Assembly (NCBI RefSeq): GCF_003951095.1
Contig: NZ_QXGL01000005.1
Location: 124,001 to 188,000 of the forward strand
Source: Bifidobacterium goeldii
GTDB taxonomy: Bacteria; Actinomycetota; Actinomycetes; Actinomycetales; Bifidobacteriaceae
Direction: 5' to 3'
Length of the DNA: 64,000 nt
The notes beneath the pieces are model-generated. The model worked only from the letters and a program-made list of their open reading frames with translations. It made no database searches and was not told the DNA's origin. The translations under genes and the position numbers were made by a program. Below are positions 32,905-41,739 of the stretch, piece after piece (position 1 is the first letter of the stretch; the number at the start of each line of letters is the position of its first letter).

Positions 32905-34367
32905 TGCTTCAGGGCCTCCTCCATCAGTGCGTGCATAATCGGTCCGGCAGCCTCAACACCGAACTGGTTGACATTATGAATAACGACGGAGACCGCGATC
33001 TTGGGATCGTCTGCGGGTGCGAAACCAATCACCCACGCGTCGTTCGACTGATTCGACGAGCCGATCTGCGCAGTACCAGTTTTTGCTGCCACCTTTACGC
33101 CGGTGATTGCGAGGCTCGGCGCATCATGCTCGACTACGGATTGCATCATCTGATTGAGTTTGCTGGCCGTATCCGAACTGAACGCTGTAGACATGACTTC
33201 TGGCGTGGTTTGCGACAGCGTGCTCAAATCGCTGGCACGCACACGATCTACCAGTGTGGGGCGCATGAGTTTGCCATCGTTCGCAATCGCGGCAGCGATC
33301 ATCGCATTCTGCAGCGGCGTAGTGAGCACATCCCCCTGACCGATAGACGCCAGCGCGAGCTTATCGTCAGAGGTAATGTCAGGGAACTTCGACGACACTG
33401 CGGTCATCGGCTGGCCGGTCGAGGATGTGCCGTCAATCGTGATCGAACTGCCGTAGCCGAGCTTTTTCGCCTGGTCAGCCACTGCGCTTTCACCAAGCGC
33501 GACGCCAAGCTGCGCGAACGCCGTGTTCGACGAGTAAGTGAGCGCATCCTGCAGCGTAATCTCACCGTTCGCACCGTTTGCTTGCACCGTAGTGTTCGTC
33601 AGATTGGTGACGGTGCCGGGCAGCGTGTAGCTTTCGCCAGCGGGAATGGCTGTATCTACATCGTATTTGCCGGATTCCAGTGCGGCAGCGGCAATTACGG
33701 TTTTGAACGTGGATCCAGGCGGGTACAGCTGCGAGGTAGCGCGGTTGAGCATTGGATTGCTGCTTTGCGAGGCGAGCTCACCGTATGCTTTGTTTGACGA
33801 CTGCGTGTCATGGCTGGCCAGCTGGTTCGGATCGTAGCTGGGTGTGCTTGCCATTGCGAGAATACGACCGGTTTTTACTTCGAGCACGACTGCTGCGCCA
33901 TCGGACGCGCCGAGCTGCTGGTAGGCGAGCGTCTGCAAGTTTGCGTCGATTGACGTTTCGATAGACGCGCCCTTGTTTTCTACGCCAGTGAACAGTGCTT
34001 TGAACTGATCCCAGAACAGGGCGTCAGCTTTACCGCTGAGCAGCTTGTTGCGCGACGCTTCAATACCGCGATCAGCGCGTTGCGTAACCGAAAAATAGCC
34101 GGTAATCGGCGCGTAAACGGGCCCGTTGGTGTAGGAGCGTTGATAAGAGAACGCGTCGTTTGTTGGGTCAGATTTCGCCAGCACCGTGCCGTCGGACGCG
34201 AGGATTGAGCCGCGCGGTGCACCGTATTCTTGGTAGAGCGCACGCGCGTTGCGCGGATCAGCGCTGAGCGAGTTGGCACGCATAGCGGTGATAATCGTAG
34301 ACGACATGCCCAGGATGACGAACAGGACAATGACGGCGGTGAACAGTTGACGCAATGATTTGTTCAT
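32901..34367 (-). CDS. pbpA: Class B penicillin-binding protein PbpA
   Basis: A 488-residue septal/elongation transpeptidase. An N-terminal transmembrane anchor (about 7-29) and a dimerisation region precede the transpeptidase domain, with SxxK in PPGSTFKT (about residue 222), SxN in YSSNTAF and the KTG triad in AAKTGTAQ (about 428). It cross-links peptidoglycan and is normally paired with the adjacent RodA/FtsW glycosyltransferase. Start ATG 34367 overlaps the rodA stop by 4 nt; its own stop overlaps pknA in the same way. Confidence 0.95.
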   Translation of the reverse strand: MNKSLRQLFTAVIVLFVILGMSSTIITAMRANSLSADPRNARALYQEYGAPRGSILASDGTVLAKSDPTNDAFSYQRSYTNGPVYAPITGYFSVTQRADRGIEASRNKLLSGKADALFWDQFKALFTGVENKGASIETSIDANLQTLAYQQLGASDGAAVVLEVKTGRILAMASTPSYDPNQLASHDTQSSNKAYGELASQSSNPMLNRATSQLYPPGSTFKTVIAAAALESGKYDVDTAIPAGESYTLPGTVTNLTNTTVQANGANGEITLQDALTYSSNTAFAQLGVALGESAVADQAKKLGYGSSITIDGTSSTGQPMTAVSSKFPDITSDDKLALASIGQGDVLTTPLQNAMIAAAIANDGKLMRPTLVDRVRASDLSTLSQTTPEVMSTAFSSDTASKLNQMMQSVVEHDAPSLAITGVKVAAKTGTAQIGSSNQSNDAWVIGFAPADDPKIAVSVVIHNVNQFGVEAAGPIMHALMEEALKQ

Positions 34368-35830
34368 CGTTCACCTCCTGTGATGACTTCTGTAGCTTGT
34401 TCGCTGGCTTGTGCAGCTGCGGCATGGCGTGGTTCATGCGACTCGTGCGTTTCGCGTGCTTCAGCGCGTTCTTGCAGCTCACGGTCGCGCAGCACGGCCA
34501 ACGCCTCGTATTGGAACGTGTCAGACAACGTATCGGGTTCAGGGCGATTTGCAGCGTTCGAAATAATCATCAACAGTGCTGCCAGAATATAGTTAGCCAC
34601 CAGCGAGGAGCCGCCAGCCGCCATATACGGCAGTGTCATACCGGTGAGCGGAATCACCAGCGTAATACCGCCAACCACGGTGAATACCTGGAATGCCATC
34701 GTGAACACCAGTCCGGAGGCGAGCAGCTTGCCGAACCCGTCCTTGATTTTCATTGCAGTAATGAAACCGGAGGCGATAATCACCAAATACAATGTCAGAA
34801 TCGCCAGCAAACCAGCCAATCCCAACTCTTCGCCAAGCGAGGAGTAAATGAAATCAGAGTTCGCATACGTGGTAAGCGCAGGCTGACCTTGGCCAAGACC
34901 AGTGCCAGTCATACCGCCGGCAGCCATGCCGAAAATACCGCTTACGAGCTGCCAGGAGCCGCCCGGGCGATTGTATTCATAATCGCTGAACGGGTGCAGC
35001 CACGCGTCTACACGTGAACCAACATGGCTGAAAACGCTCGCGGCGACTACCGCGCCAGCAGCGAAGGCTACGAAGCCGATAAGAATCCAGCTTTTACGCC
35101 CAGTCGCCACGTACAGCATCGCAACGAACATTGCGAAGAACATCAGTGACGTGCCCAAATCATGCTGCATCACCAGCACGCCCATGGAGGCAACCCACAC
35201 GAGAATAATCGGGCCAAGATCTTTAATACGCGGCAGTTGCAAGCCAAGAATTTTCTTACCGCCAACCGCCAGCTGATCACGATGATCGAACAGATACGCG
35301 GCGAAGAAGAACGCAAGGAACAGCTTGGCAAACTCGCCGGGCTGAATCGTATAGTTACCGACGCCAATCCAGATTTTTGCACCGTTGATATCAATGCCCA
35401 AACCCGGAATCATCGGGGATAACAGCAGCGCTAAACCGATCACCATGTTCACATACGCGTATCGGCGCAGCACACGATAATCTTTGAGCAGCACGACCAG
35501 CAGCGCGGCAAGCACCAGCGACAAACACAGCCACATCAACTGGCGGAAACCCACTGACGTGTTCTTCGAATGGTCGATACGCGCAATCATCACCACGCCA
35601 ATAGCAGTCAGCATGAGTACGCATGGCAGAATCGCTTGACTCGCATATGGCTGGAATTTCAGCAGTACGCCCCAAAGCGTGAGGAAAAGCACTGCGCATA
35701 TGGCGAGAATCATCACGTATTCGCGCGGGAATTCGTGACGCGTACGCAAGAACATTTGGTAGAACGCTCCCACGCTGATGAGCATCGCGAATAACAGCAG
35801 CGAGGCTTGGCGGAGTCGGACAAGGATCAT
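34364..35830 (-). CDS. rodA: RodA/FtsW-type SEDS peptidoglycan glycosyltransferase
   Basis: A 488-residue SEDS family protein with about twelve transmembrane segments. Conserved family stretches include QPGEFAKLFLAFFFAAYL, the MQHDLGTSLMFF segment containing the catalytic-type Asp, and GMTGTGLGQGQP. It polymerises lipid II and partners with the adjacent PbpA. The C-terminal 60 residues are a charged Arg/Glu/His-rich cytoplasmic tail. Overlaps pstP and pbpA by 4 nt at each end, so its synthesis is probably coupled to both. Confidence 0.95.
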   Translation of the reverse strand: MILVRLRQASLLLFAMLISVGAFYQMFLRTRHEFPREYVMILAICAVLFLTLWGVLLKFQPYASQAILPCVLMLTAIGVVMIARIDHSKNTSVGFRQLMWLCLSLVLAALLVVLLKDYRVLRRYAYVNMVIGLALLLSPMIPGLGIDINGAKIWIGVGNYTIQPGEFAKLFLAFFFAAYLFDHRDQLAVGGKKILGLQLPRIKDLGPIILVWVASMGVLVMQHDLGTSLMFFAMFVAMLYVATGRKSWILIGFVAFAAGAVVAASVFSHVGSRVDAWLHPFSDYEYNRPGGSWQLVSGIFGMAAGGMTGTGLGQGQPALTTYANSDFIYSSLGEELGLAGLLAILTLYLVIIASGFITAMKIKDGFGKLLASGLVFTMAFQVFTVVGGITLVIPLTGMTLPYMAAGGSSLVANYILAALLMIISNAANRPEPDTLSDTFQYEALAVLRDRELQERAEARETHESHEPRHAAAAQASEQATEVITGGER

Positions 35831-37470
35831 TGCGCCTCACCGCCGGCGGGTTGCGTGGAATCAGTGTTCTGCGCAGAGTCAGTGTTGCTGGAATCCGTAG
35901 CGCCATCGGTCGCATTCGCATCCGTGCCCGATGACGTATCTGACGACGTATCCGACGGTGTGCTCGACGAATCCTTGGCCGTAGCATCATCCTTCGTTTC
36001 CGATTTTTCAGAGAAGTTTTGCTTCTCCTTGCGGATGATTTGCACGTGACTATTCGCCTCGTCATACGTGTTAAACGTGATGCCTTCTTGCAGCTGGTCA
36101 CGCCACGATTGCGGCAAGCTCGAAATACTAATATTCGTGCGCTTCACCTCATGCGAGAGCTGGAAGCCGAACAGGTTCGTATTCACGCCCTGGTACACGG
36201 CGACCACGCCATCTGCATCGCCAAGATAATACTTCGTTTGGCTCCAGCGATACGCGCCGAACACAGCGCCAGCCAGCAATGCCAGCACGGCAATAACAGA
36301 AATGATAGTAATCGCGCGGCGACGATTATGCTTACGTCGCGTCTGCTTGCGGGCGATCAGCTGCTCATGGTGGATAGCCTTGGCGACCTCTGGATCATTC
36401 GGGTCATCAGTAAGCCGACCATCACGCTTTTGAATGACTGGGATTTCGCCAGTATCCGGGTTCGCACGGTCGCCGCTTTCTTCACGCACTGCCGACGGTT
36501 GCGCAACGCGTGGAGCAGCCTGACTATCCTGCTGCTGACTGCGCGAATTGTTCTGGATCAGCGCGGCCGCACGCTGCGCAGGCGAATTCATATCGCGCAG
36601 CATCGGAGCGGTAGCAACCGGCTCGTTGATAATATCGGCGATCGGCTCCAAGCTTGAACTAGCAGCACCAGCCACCAGCGGCGTTTGATGCGGCAAATCG
36701 AACGCGTTCGCATCCAATGCGAGCGTCGCATCAGCCACCACTGCAGTCACATTATCCGTGCTGCCAGCCTTCAGCGCCATCGAAACAAGCTGCTGCGCGC
36801 ATTCCTCTTGATCGGAAACAGTTGACAACGTTTCTGCAATCGTCGAATCTTCCAGCACACCACACAAGCCATCGGAGCACAAGAGCCAACGGTCGGTCGG
36901 GTGCGCTGCACGAATCGCAATATCCGGGTGCGGGTCAATATCAAAATCACCCAGTACGCGCATCACCACATTGCGCTGCGGATGATTACGCGCTTCCGTT
37001 TCGGTAATACGGCCGGTGTCAATGAGATGCTGCACGTAACTGTGATCTTGCGTCATGCGCGTCAAATGACCGTCACGCAGCAAATACGCGCGTGAATCGC
37101 CAATATGCGCAAGCACCCAATAGCCAGCCACTAGCGCTACAGCAGTAACCGTGGTACCCATGCCGGCCAGTTTGCGCTCATGCTTCGCCTTGCCAACAAT
37201 GGCATCATGCGCAGCCATCACAGATGTTTCCATCATTGACGCCACGGTTTTCACATCACCATTGACATCGTCATGTTCAACGTGCGCGAGTGAGCGGATC
37301 GCAATCGACGAGGCAGTATCGCCACCAGCATGGCCACCCATGCCATCGCAAATCGCGATCAGATGTTCGCCAGCGAACGCAGAATCCTGATTATTGGAAC
37401 GCACCGTACCAACATCGGAAACCGTTGTGGAATACAAGAATAATGTTTGTGAAGCAGCAGAATTGGGCAT
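35827..37470 (-). CDS. pstP: PP2C-family Ser/Thr phosphatase PstP
   Basis: A 547-residue phosphatase. The PP2C domain (about 12-250) carries the metal-binding motifs VRSNNQDS and ICDGMGGHAGGD, then LCSDGLCG and DNVTAVVAD. A linker of about 130 residues leads to a basic RRKHNRRR stop, one transmembrane helix near 385-405, and an extracellular part ending in an Asp/Ser/Thr-rich tail. It reverses PknA and PknB phosphorylation. The ATG at 37470 lies 7 nt after the fhaB stop; its stop overlaps the rodA start. Confidence 0.95.
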   Translation of the reverse strand: MPNSAASQTLFLYSTTVSDVGTVRSNNQDSAFAGEHLIAICDGMGGHAGGDTASSIAIRSLAHVEHDDVNGDVKTVASMMETSVMAAHDAIVGKAKHERKLAGMGTTVTAVALVAGYWVLAHIGDSRAYLLRDGHLTRMTQDHSYVQHLIDTGRITETEARNHPQRNVVMRVLGDFDIDPHPDIAIRAAHPTDRWLLCSDGLCGVLEDSTIAETLSTVSDQEECAQQLVSMALKAGSTDNVTAVVADATLALDANAFDLPHQTPLVAGAASSSLEPIADIINEPVATAPMLRDMNSPAQRAAALIQNNSRSQQQDSQAAPRVAQPSAVREESGDRANPDTGEIPVIQKRDGRLTDDPNDPEVAKAIHHEQLIARKQTRRKHNRRRAITIISVIAVLALLAGAVFGAYRWSQTKYYLGDADGVVAVYQGVNTNLFGFQLSHEVKRTNISISSLPQSWRDQLQEGITFNTYDEANSHVQIIRKEKQNFSEKSETKDDATAKDSSSTPSDTSSDTSSGTDANATDGATDSSNTDSAQNTDSTQPAGGEAQ

Positions 37471-37477
37471 AGGCGAC

Positions 37478-38041
37478 TCACCTCAGTTCAAAGGTGGTAG
37501 CGCCGATGCGCACCGGTACGCGCGGTGCGAGAATCATCGGAACGTTCAAACGCTGCTGATTCACAATGGTGCCATTCGTGCTGCCAAGATCTTCGATCGC
37601 CCACTGACCAGACGCCTGATCCTGATAAATACGCGCATGATGCGAGGAAACAAACTCGTCGTCAAGTACGACGGTATTCGACGCGGAACGGCCCAGCGTA
37701 ATCGAACCGCCAGTTAGCGGTACAGAAGCGCCAGCCATTGGGCCGTCGATAATAACCAGCAAGCTCGGTGCGCCCTTGCCAGCGCCACTGTTCGCACTGC
37801 TGGCGGCACGCATCGGACTCGTTGGCGGATTCGGTACGACCGGGGCTGCGCTCGCCGCTGGAGACGGATTATTCTCCGTGGCCTTCAGCGCGCGCTTCTC
37901 CCTGCGGCGGCGTGCGCGCGAGGGGCGCGGACTAAACGTTTCAATGTCCTTGTGCAGCGATCGCACCGCAAGCCAGACAAAGATCCACAGCAGGATCAGG
38001 AATCCGTACTTGAGGATCGCAAATGTCAGTTCGGTGATCAT
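37478..38041 (-). CDS. fhaB: FHA-domain membrane protein FhaB
   Basis: A 187-residue protein with an N-terminal transmembrane helix (about 8-26), a basic Arg-rich segment, a Pro/Ala/Ser linker and an FHA domain from about 95 to the end (TLGRSASNTVVLDD, SSHHARI, DLGSTNGT). The FHA domain binds phosphothreonine, typically on the kinases encoded downstream. This is the FhaB/FipA position and architecture of the actinobacterial operon. It is 26 bp downstream of fhaA. Confidence 0.92.
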   Translation of the reverse strand: MITELTFAILKYGFLILLWIFVWLAVRSLHKDIETFSPRPSRARRRREKRALKATENNPSPAASAAPVVPNPPTSPMRAASSANSGAGKGAPSLLVIIDGPMAGASVPLTGGSITLGRSASNTVVLDDEFVSSHHARIYQDQASGQWAIEDLGSTNGTIVNQQRLNVPMILAPRVPVRIGATTFELR

Positions 38042-38067
38042 ACGGGAATTCGGCTCCTAGCTTGGAG

Positions 38068-38769
38068 TCACTCCTGCTCTTGCGAGGATGCCCAGAACAG
38101 GATGCGTGTGCGGCCGATGGTAATCGTGTTGCCGTCGAGCAGCGTGGCTGCCGGCACCTGATGACCTTCGACGTACGTGCCGTTGGTGGAACCCAGATCG
38201 CGAGCGATCGCACCGTTCGGCGTGAGGTCAATTTCCAAATGCTTACGCGAAATGCCAGGATCGTCGATGACAATATCGCAGCCGGAACCGCGGCCAATAA
38301 TCGTCTTATCCTTGGTCAGCAGGTACTGGCTGTCGTTGATTTCCAGCATCGGGTGATCTTCAGCCTGATCAGTGGTAGTTACCGGCACTGCATTACCCTG
38401 CACGGATTCAGAAGTCAGGTGGAAGCTGCCCTTAGACAGTTCAAGATCCTCTTCAAAAATCACCATCACCGGGCCGACGAACGCGTAATGCTGGCTCTTC
38501 GCATACTGCGTGAGATTGTCAGCCAGCTCATTGGCGAGCACTTCGCTGCCCCACTGTTCAATACGGTCGAAATCGGGGGTGCTCAGCTTAAAACGGTATT
38601 CGTTCGGGGCTACCGTACGGTCGCGGCCGACTGGCATAGCCTCCGCGTCGATCTCGCGCTCCAGGGCGCTGGAAAGGTCGACCGGCTGCAAGTCCTTGGA
38701 GCCGAACTTGGAAAAGACTCCGTTGACCGCGCCTTCTACACTCTTCTCAAAACGGTCGAGAACGCTCAT
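38068..38769 (-). CDS. fhaA: DUF3662/FHA protein FhaA
   Basis: A 233-residue cytoplasmic protein: an N-terminal DUF3662 domain (about 1-115, MSVLDRFEKSVEGAVNGVFS) and a C-terminal FHA domain (TIIGRGSGCDIVIDD, SRKHLEI, DLGSTNGT). In mycobacteria FhaA regulates peptidoglycan synthesis by binding a phosphorylated MviN domain. Here it is shorter than the mycobacterial protein because the long disordered linker is nearly absent. First gene of the seven-gene operon; its promoter should lie in 38770-38949, but I cannot define it. Confidence 0.93.
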   Translation of the reverse strand: MSVLDRFEKSVEGAVNGVFSKFGSKDLQPVDLSSALEREIDAEAMPVGRDRTVAPNEYRFKLSTPDFDRIEQWGSEVLANELADNLTQYAKSQHYAFVGPVMVIFEEDLELSKGSFHLTSESVQGNAVPVTTTDQAEDHPMLEINDSQYLLTKDKTIIGRGSGCDIVIDDPGISRKHLEIDLTPNGAIARDLGSTNGTYVEGHQVPAATLLDGNTITIGRTRILFWASSQEQE

Positions 38770-38949
38770 GGTAATCCCTTTCTATCCTCACCTATCCTAT
38801 ACGGCAGTGGGGAATAGAGGCGAAAAATTGAGTGGTTTTACGCGTATGAATGCAAAACAATCACGAGTTTGACCGGTTTTTGCAGTTGATTCTACGGCTG
38901 TATTACCTCAAGTGGGGGTGCGTATTGCCCCGCGCGTAGCCTAGTGGCC

Positions 38950-41475
38950 ATGAATACTCAGACACAGTCAGTCAATCAGCCATCAGTTGGTCAGCTCATT
39001 GCCGAGTTCCCTCGCCGCAAGGCGCGCACGCTGCGATTTACTAGCGGTGCGCCGCGATCTGCGCAGGTAATCGGTGACGGTTCGCGTGCGCTATTTTTGC
39101 GTTCTGACGGTCCGGAAGATTTGGTGACTGCGCTGTGGACGAGCGTGATCGACGCAGCTGGCGCACATCATGAAGTGATGCTGGCGGATCCGCGCGAACT
39201 ATTGGAGAACGCGGATGCTGAAGACGTGCCCGCTGAGGAGAAAGCACGCCGCGAGCGTGCGCGCGAAGGCGGTACGGGCATCGTTGCTTACTCGGTTGAT
39301 AAGGCCGGTCGGTGCGTAACGTTCACGATTAACGGGCAGCTGTTCTTGACCGAAATCGCTGAGGATGGGCTCACTGCGCGGACGCGTGCGCTCGCCGCGG
39401 ACAAGATCGTGCCGGGGGAGTCGGCTTCTACGCCGGTATTGAACCCGCGTATTTCGCCGGATGGCCGCCATGTGCTGTATACGACTGGCGAGCATCTGAT
39501 GCTGGTGGATATTGCGCAAGAGTGGCCGGACGATACCGCCGCTGAGAACACTGCTGAGCACGCAGTCGCTGCTGCGAGCGAAGAGGCTTCTGTTGCTCAC
39601 GCGCACGGTCACCGTTGCGGCGATGAGGAAGCGGCCGCGACTCCATACAATCCTGCAGCAGATCGACTCAGCACACTGTGGAGCGTTTACCCGGACGATG
39701 CAACCAGCGAACAGACGTGGAAAATCGGCTTAGCTGAATTTGTAGCCGGCGAAGAAATGGACCGTTACGACGGCTTCTGGTGGGGGCCGGATTCAGACCG
39801 CATTATCTTCGAATCGTTCAATACTGCCCCCGAACCAATCTGGTACATCAGCGATCCAGCAAACCCGGAAACCGCTGCTGCTGGCCGCCGCTACCCGCGC
39901 GCATTGACACAGAACGCTGACGTGCGTTTAACGCTCGCCGAGCTCGAATGGGGTGAGCACGGCGAATACGCTGGCCTAGGCGTGCAGCAGATCGCCTGGG
40001 ATCACAAAGCATACGAGTATGTGGCCGCAGTGCATTGGGCGAGCGGGCATGATCCGCTGATCCTCGTGCAGAACCGTCGCCAAACGCGCGACCAAGTGCT
40101 GCGCGTAGTCACCAAGTCGGAAACCGCTGCCGATTCGAGTGCTGCGCCCGCTCAGCTGCGCCCGCTCGGCTCGACCGTCGTGCTTGAAGAACACGCTAAC
40201 GACCAGTGGATCGATATCATCCATGGCACGCCCGCGTACACGCCTAACGGTCGTCTCGTCTGCTCGCTGAACGATATGACTGCGGACACCAACCGGCTGA
40301 CTGTGGATGGTACGCCATTTACGCCTGCCGGCTGGAACGTGCGCCGTGTGCTCGATATCACTGACACTGACGTACTCGCCGTAGTGCAGCGCGAACCCGA
40401 TCTCGCGCCAGAAGTGCCCGCCGCATGGGCTGAGAACGCGGCCGGCCACGATGCGCGCAGCTACGACGTCGTCAGTATCGCGTTTGACGGCACGATCACG
40501 CCAGTGACTATCGAACCTGGCTCATGGACTGCGTCGCGCGGTGCTCGCGGCATGATCGTCACCGGCCGCGATATGGCACACGCGGGCGCGCTGATGTGGC
40601 ACGCCACTACGCCGAGCGCGGACGCCAGCGCCGCAGCATCCGTGCGTTTTGACATCGCCGCACATGCTGCCGAGCCGGGATTCACGCCAAACGTGCACTT
40701 CGCGCGCATCGGCGAACATCGCCTGTACACGGCGATTATCGCGCCGAGTGCCGATAGCCCGTACGCGCAGGCAGACACTCTGCCCGTACTGCTCAAGCCT
40801 TACGGCGGCCCGGGATTCCAGCAGGTTGTGGCCAGCCAGTCATATTACTGGGATGCGCAATGGTGGGCTGATCAAGGCTTTCTTGTGGTCACCGCAGACG
40901 GTCGCGGTACTACCGGGCGTGGCCCGAAGTGGGATCGTGAAATCTTCGAAAACATGAAGGACATCACGCTCGCCGATCAAGTCGAAGCGGTTCACGCGTT
41001 GCCAGACGCGGTCGTGGCTCTCAACGGCACTGCTCGTATCCCCGCGCCGAATCTGGACAAAGTGTGCATGATCGGCTGGTCGTACGGCGGCTTCCTGTCA
41101 GCGCTCGCGGTACTTGATGCGCCTGGCGTCGTCAAGGCAGGCTGCGCTGGTGCTCCGCCCACCGACTGGACGCTGTACGATACGCATTACACTGAGCGCT
41201 ACCTCGGTTTGAACCCGGACGTGTACGCGTATAACGGCATCGTGCAAGATGCGCCGAAGCTGACGCGCCCGCTGATGCTGATCCATGGCTTCGCTGATGA
41301 CAACGTCACCATCGCGCATAGTCTGCGTTTGAGCCAAGCGCTGATGGCAGCCGGCCGCCCGCACACGTTCCTACCGCTGACGGGCATCACGCACATGACC
41401 AACGACGAGACGGTCGCTGAGAATCTGCTTATTTTGCAGCGCGACTTTCTGTATGATGCGCTCGACCTGCGCTAG
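38950..41475 (+). CDS. S9 family prolyl oligopeptidase-type peptidase
   Basis: An 841-residue serine peptidase. An N-terminal beta-propeller-like region (with SPDGRHVLYT and PDSDRIIFESF) precedes an alpha/beta-hydrolase domain with GWSYGGF (Ser711), GFADDNV (Asp783 or Asp784) and GITHM (His815). This is the dipeptidyl-peptidase IV / acylaminoacyl peptidase class. No signal peptide, so it is probably cytoplasmic and trims imported peptides. A His/Ala/Glu-rich insertion (about 200-235) is not typical. GTG 38944 and ATG 38950 are both possible; neither has a ribosome-binding site, so the message may be leaderless. Single gene, divergent from fhaA. Confidence 0.9.
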   Translation: MNTQTQSVNQPSVGQLIAEFPRRKARTLRFTSGAPRSAQVIGDGSRALFLRSDGPEDLVTALWTSVIDAAGAHHEVMLADPRELLENADAEDVPAEEKARRERAREGGTGIVAYSVDKAGRCVTFTINGQLFLTEIAEDGLTARTRALAADKIVPGESASTPVLNPRISPDGRHVLYTTGEHLMLVDIAQEWPDDTAAENTAEHAVAAASEEASVAHAHGHRCGDEEAAATPYNPAADRLSTLWSVYPDDATSEQTWKIGLAEFVAGEEMDRYDGFWWGPDSDRIIFESFNTAPEPIWYISDPANPETAAAGRRYPRALTQNADVRLTLAELEWGEHGEYAGLGVQQIAWDHKAYEYVAAVHWASGHDPLILVQNRRQTRDQVLRVVTKSETAADSSAAPAQLRPLGSTVVLEEHANDQWIDIIHGTPAYTPNGRLVCSLNDMTADTNRLTVDGTPFTPAGWNVRRVLDITDTDVLAVVQREPDLAPEVPAAWAENAAGHDARSYDVVSIAFDGTITPVTIEPGSWTASRGARGMIVTGRDMAHAGALMWHATTPSADASAAASVRFDIAAHAAEPGFTPNVHFARIGEHRLYTAIIAPSADSPYAQADTLPVLLKPYGGPGFQQVVASQSYYWDAQWWADQGFLVVTADGRGTTGRGPKWDREIFENMKDITLADQVEAVHALPDAVVALNGTARIPAPNLDKVCMIGWSYGGFLSALAVLDAPGVVKAGCAGAPPTDWTLYDTHYTERYLGLNPDVYAYNGIVQDAPKLTRPLMLIHGFADDNVTIAHSLRLSQALMAAGRPHTFLPLTGITHMTNDETVAENLLILQRDFLYDALDLR

Positions 41476-41508
41476 GCGAGGTGAAACTGCAGCGCATTAA
41501 CGAGCTCA

Positions 41509-41583
41509 CAGACTGCAGGTGACACTGCGAATTCTGTGTATGAAATCTCATGCATGGAATACGCGGATGTCGCCTGCAGTCTG
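41509..41583. repeat. Inverted repeat with 43-nt loop
   Basis: CAGACTGCAGGTGACA (41509-41524) pairs with TGTCGCCTGCAGTCTG (41568-41583), one G-U in 16 bp. There is no T run, so it is not an obvious terminator for the S9 peptidase gene. Confidence 0.75.
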
Positions 41584-41610
41584 TTTGTATTGAGACTGTT
41601 TGTATTGAGA
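41581..41610. repeat. Tandem duplication of a 15-mer
   Basis: CTGTTTGTATTGAGA occurs twice head to tail. The first copy overlaps the right arm of the inverted repeat before it. Confidence 0.9.
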
Positions 41611-41739
41611 CACTTCCTCAGCAAATGTCTGATTGACGTAGCGGCATTCGCTCTGGGGCGTAGTCTGCCATATGGCTGACGATATACTTACGCACTGGTT
41701 GTAAGCGGGGTATATGGCATTGAATGAAATGAGGGTTCG

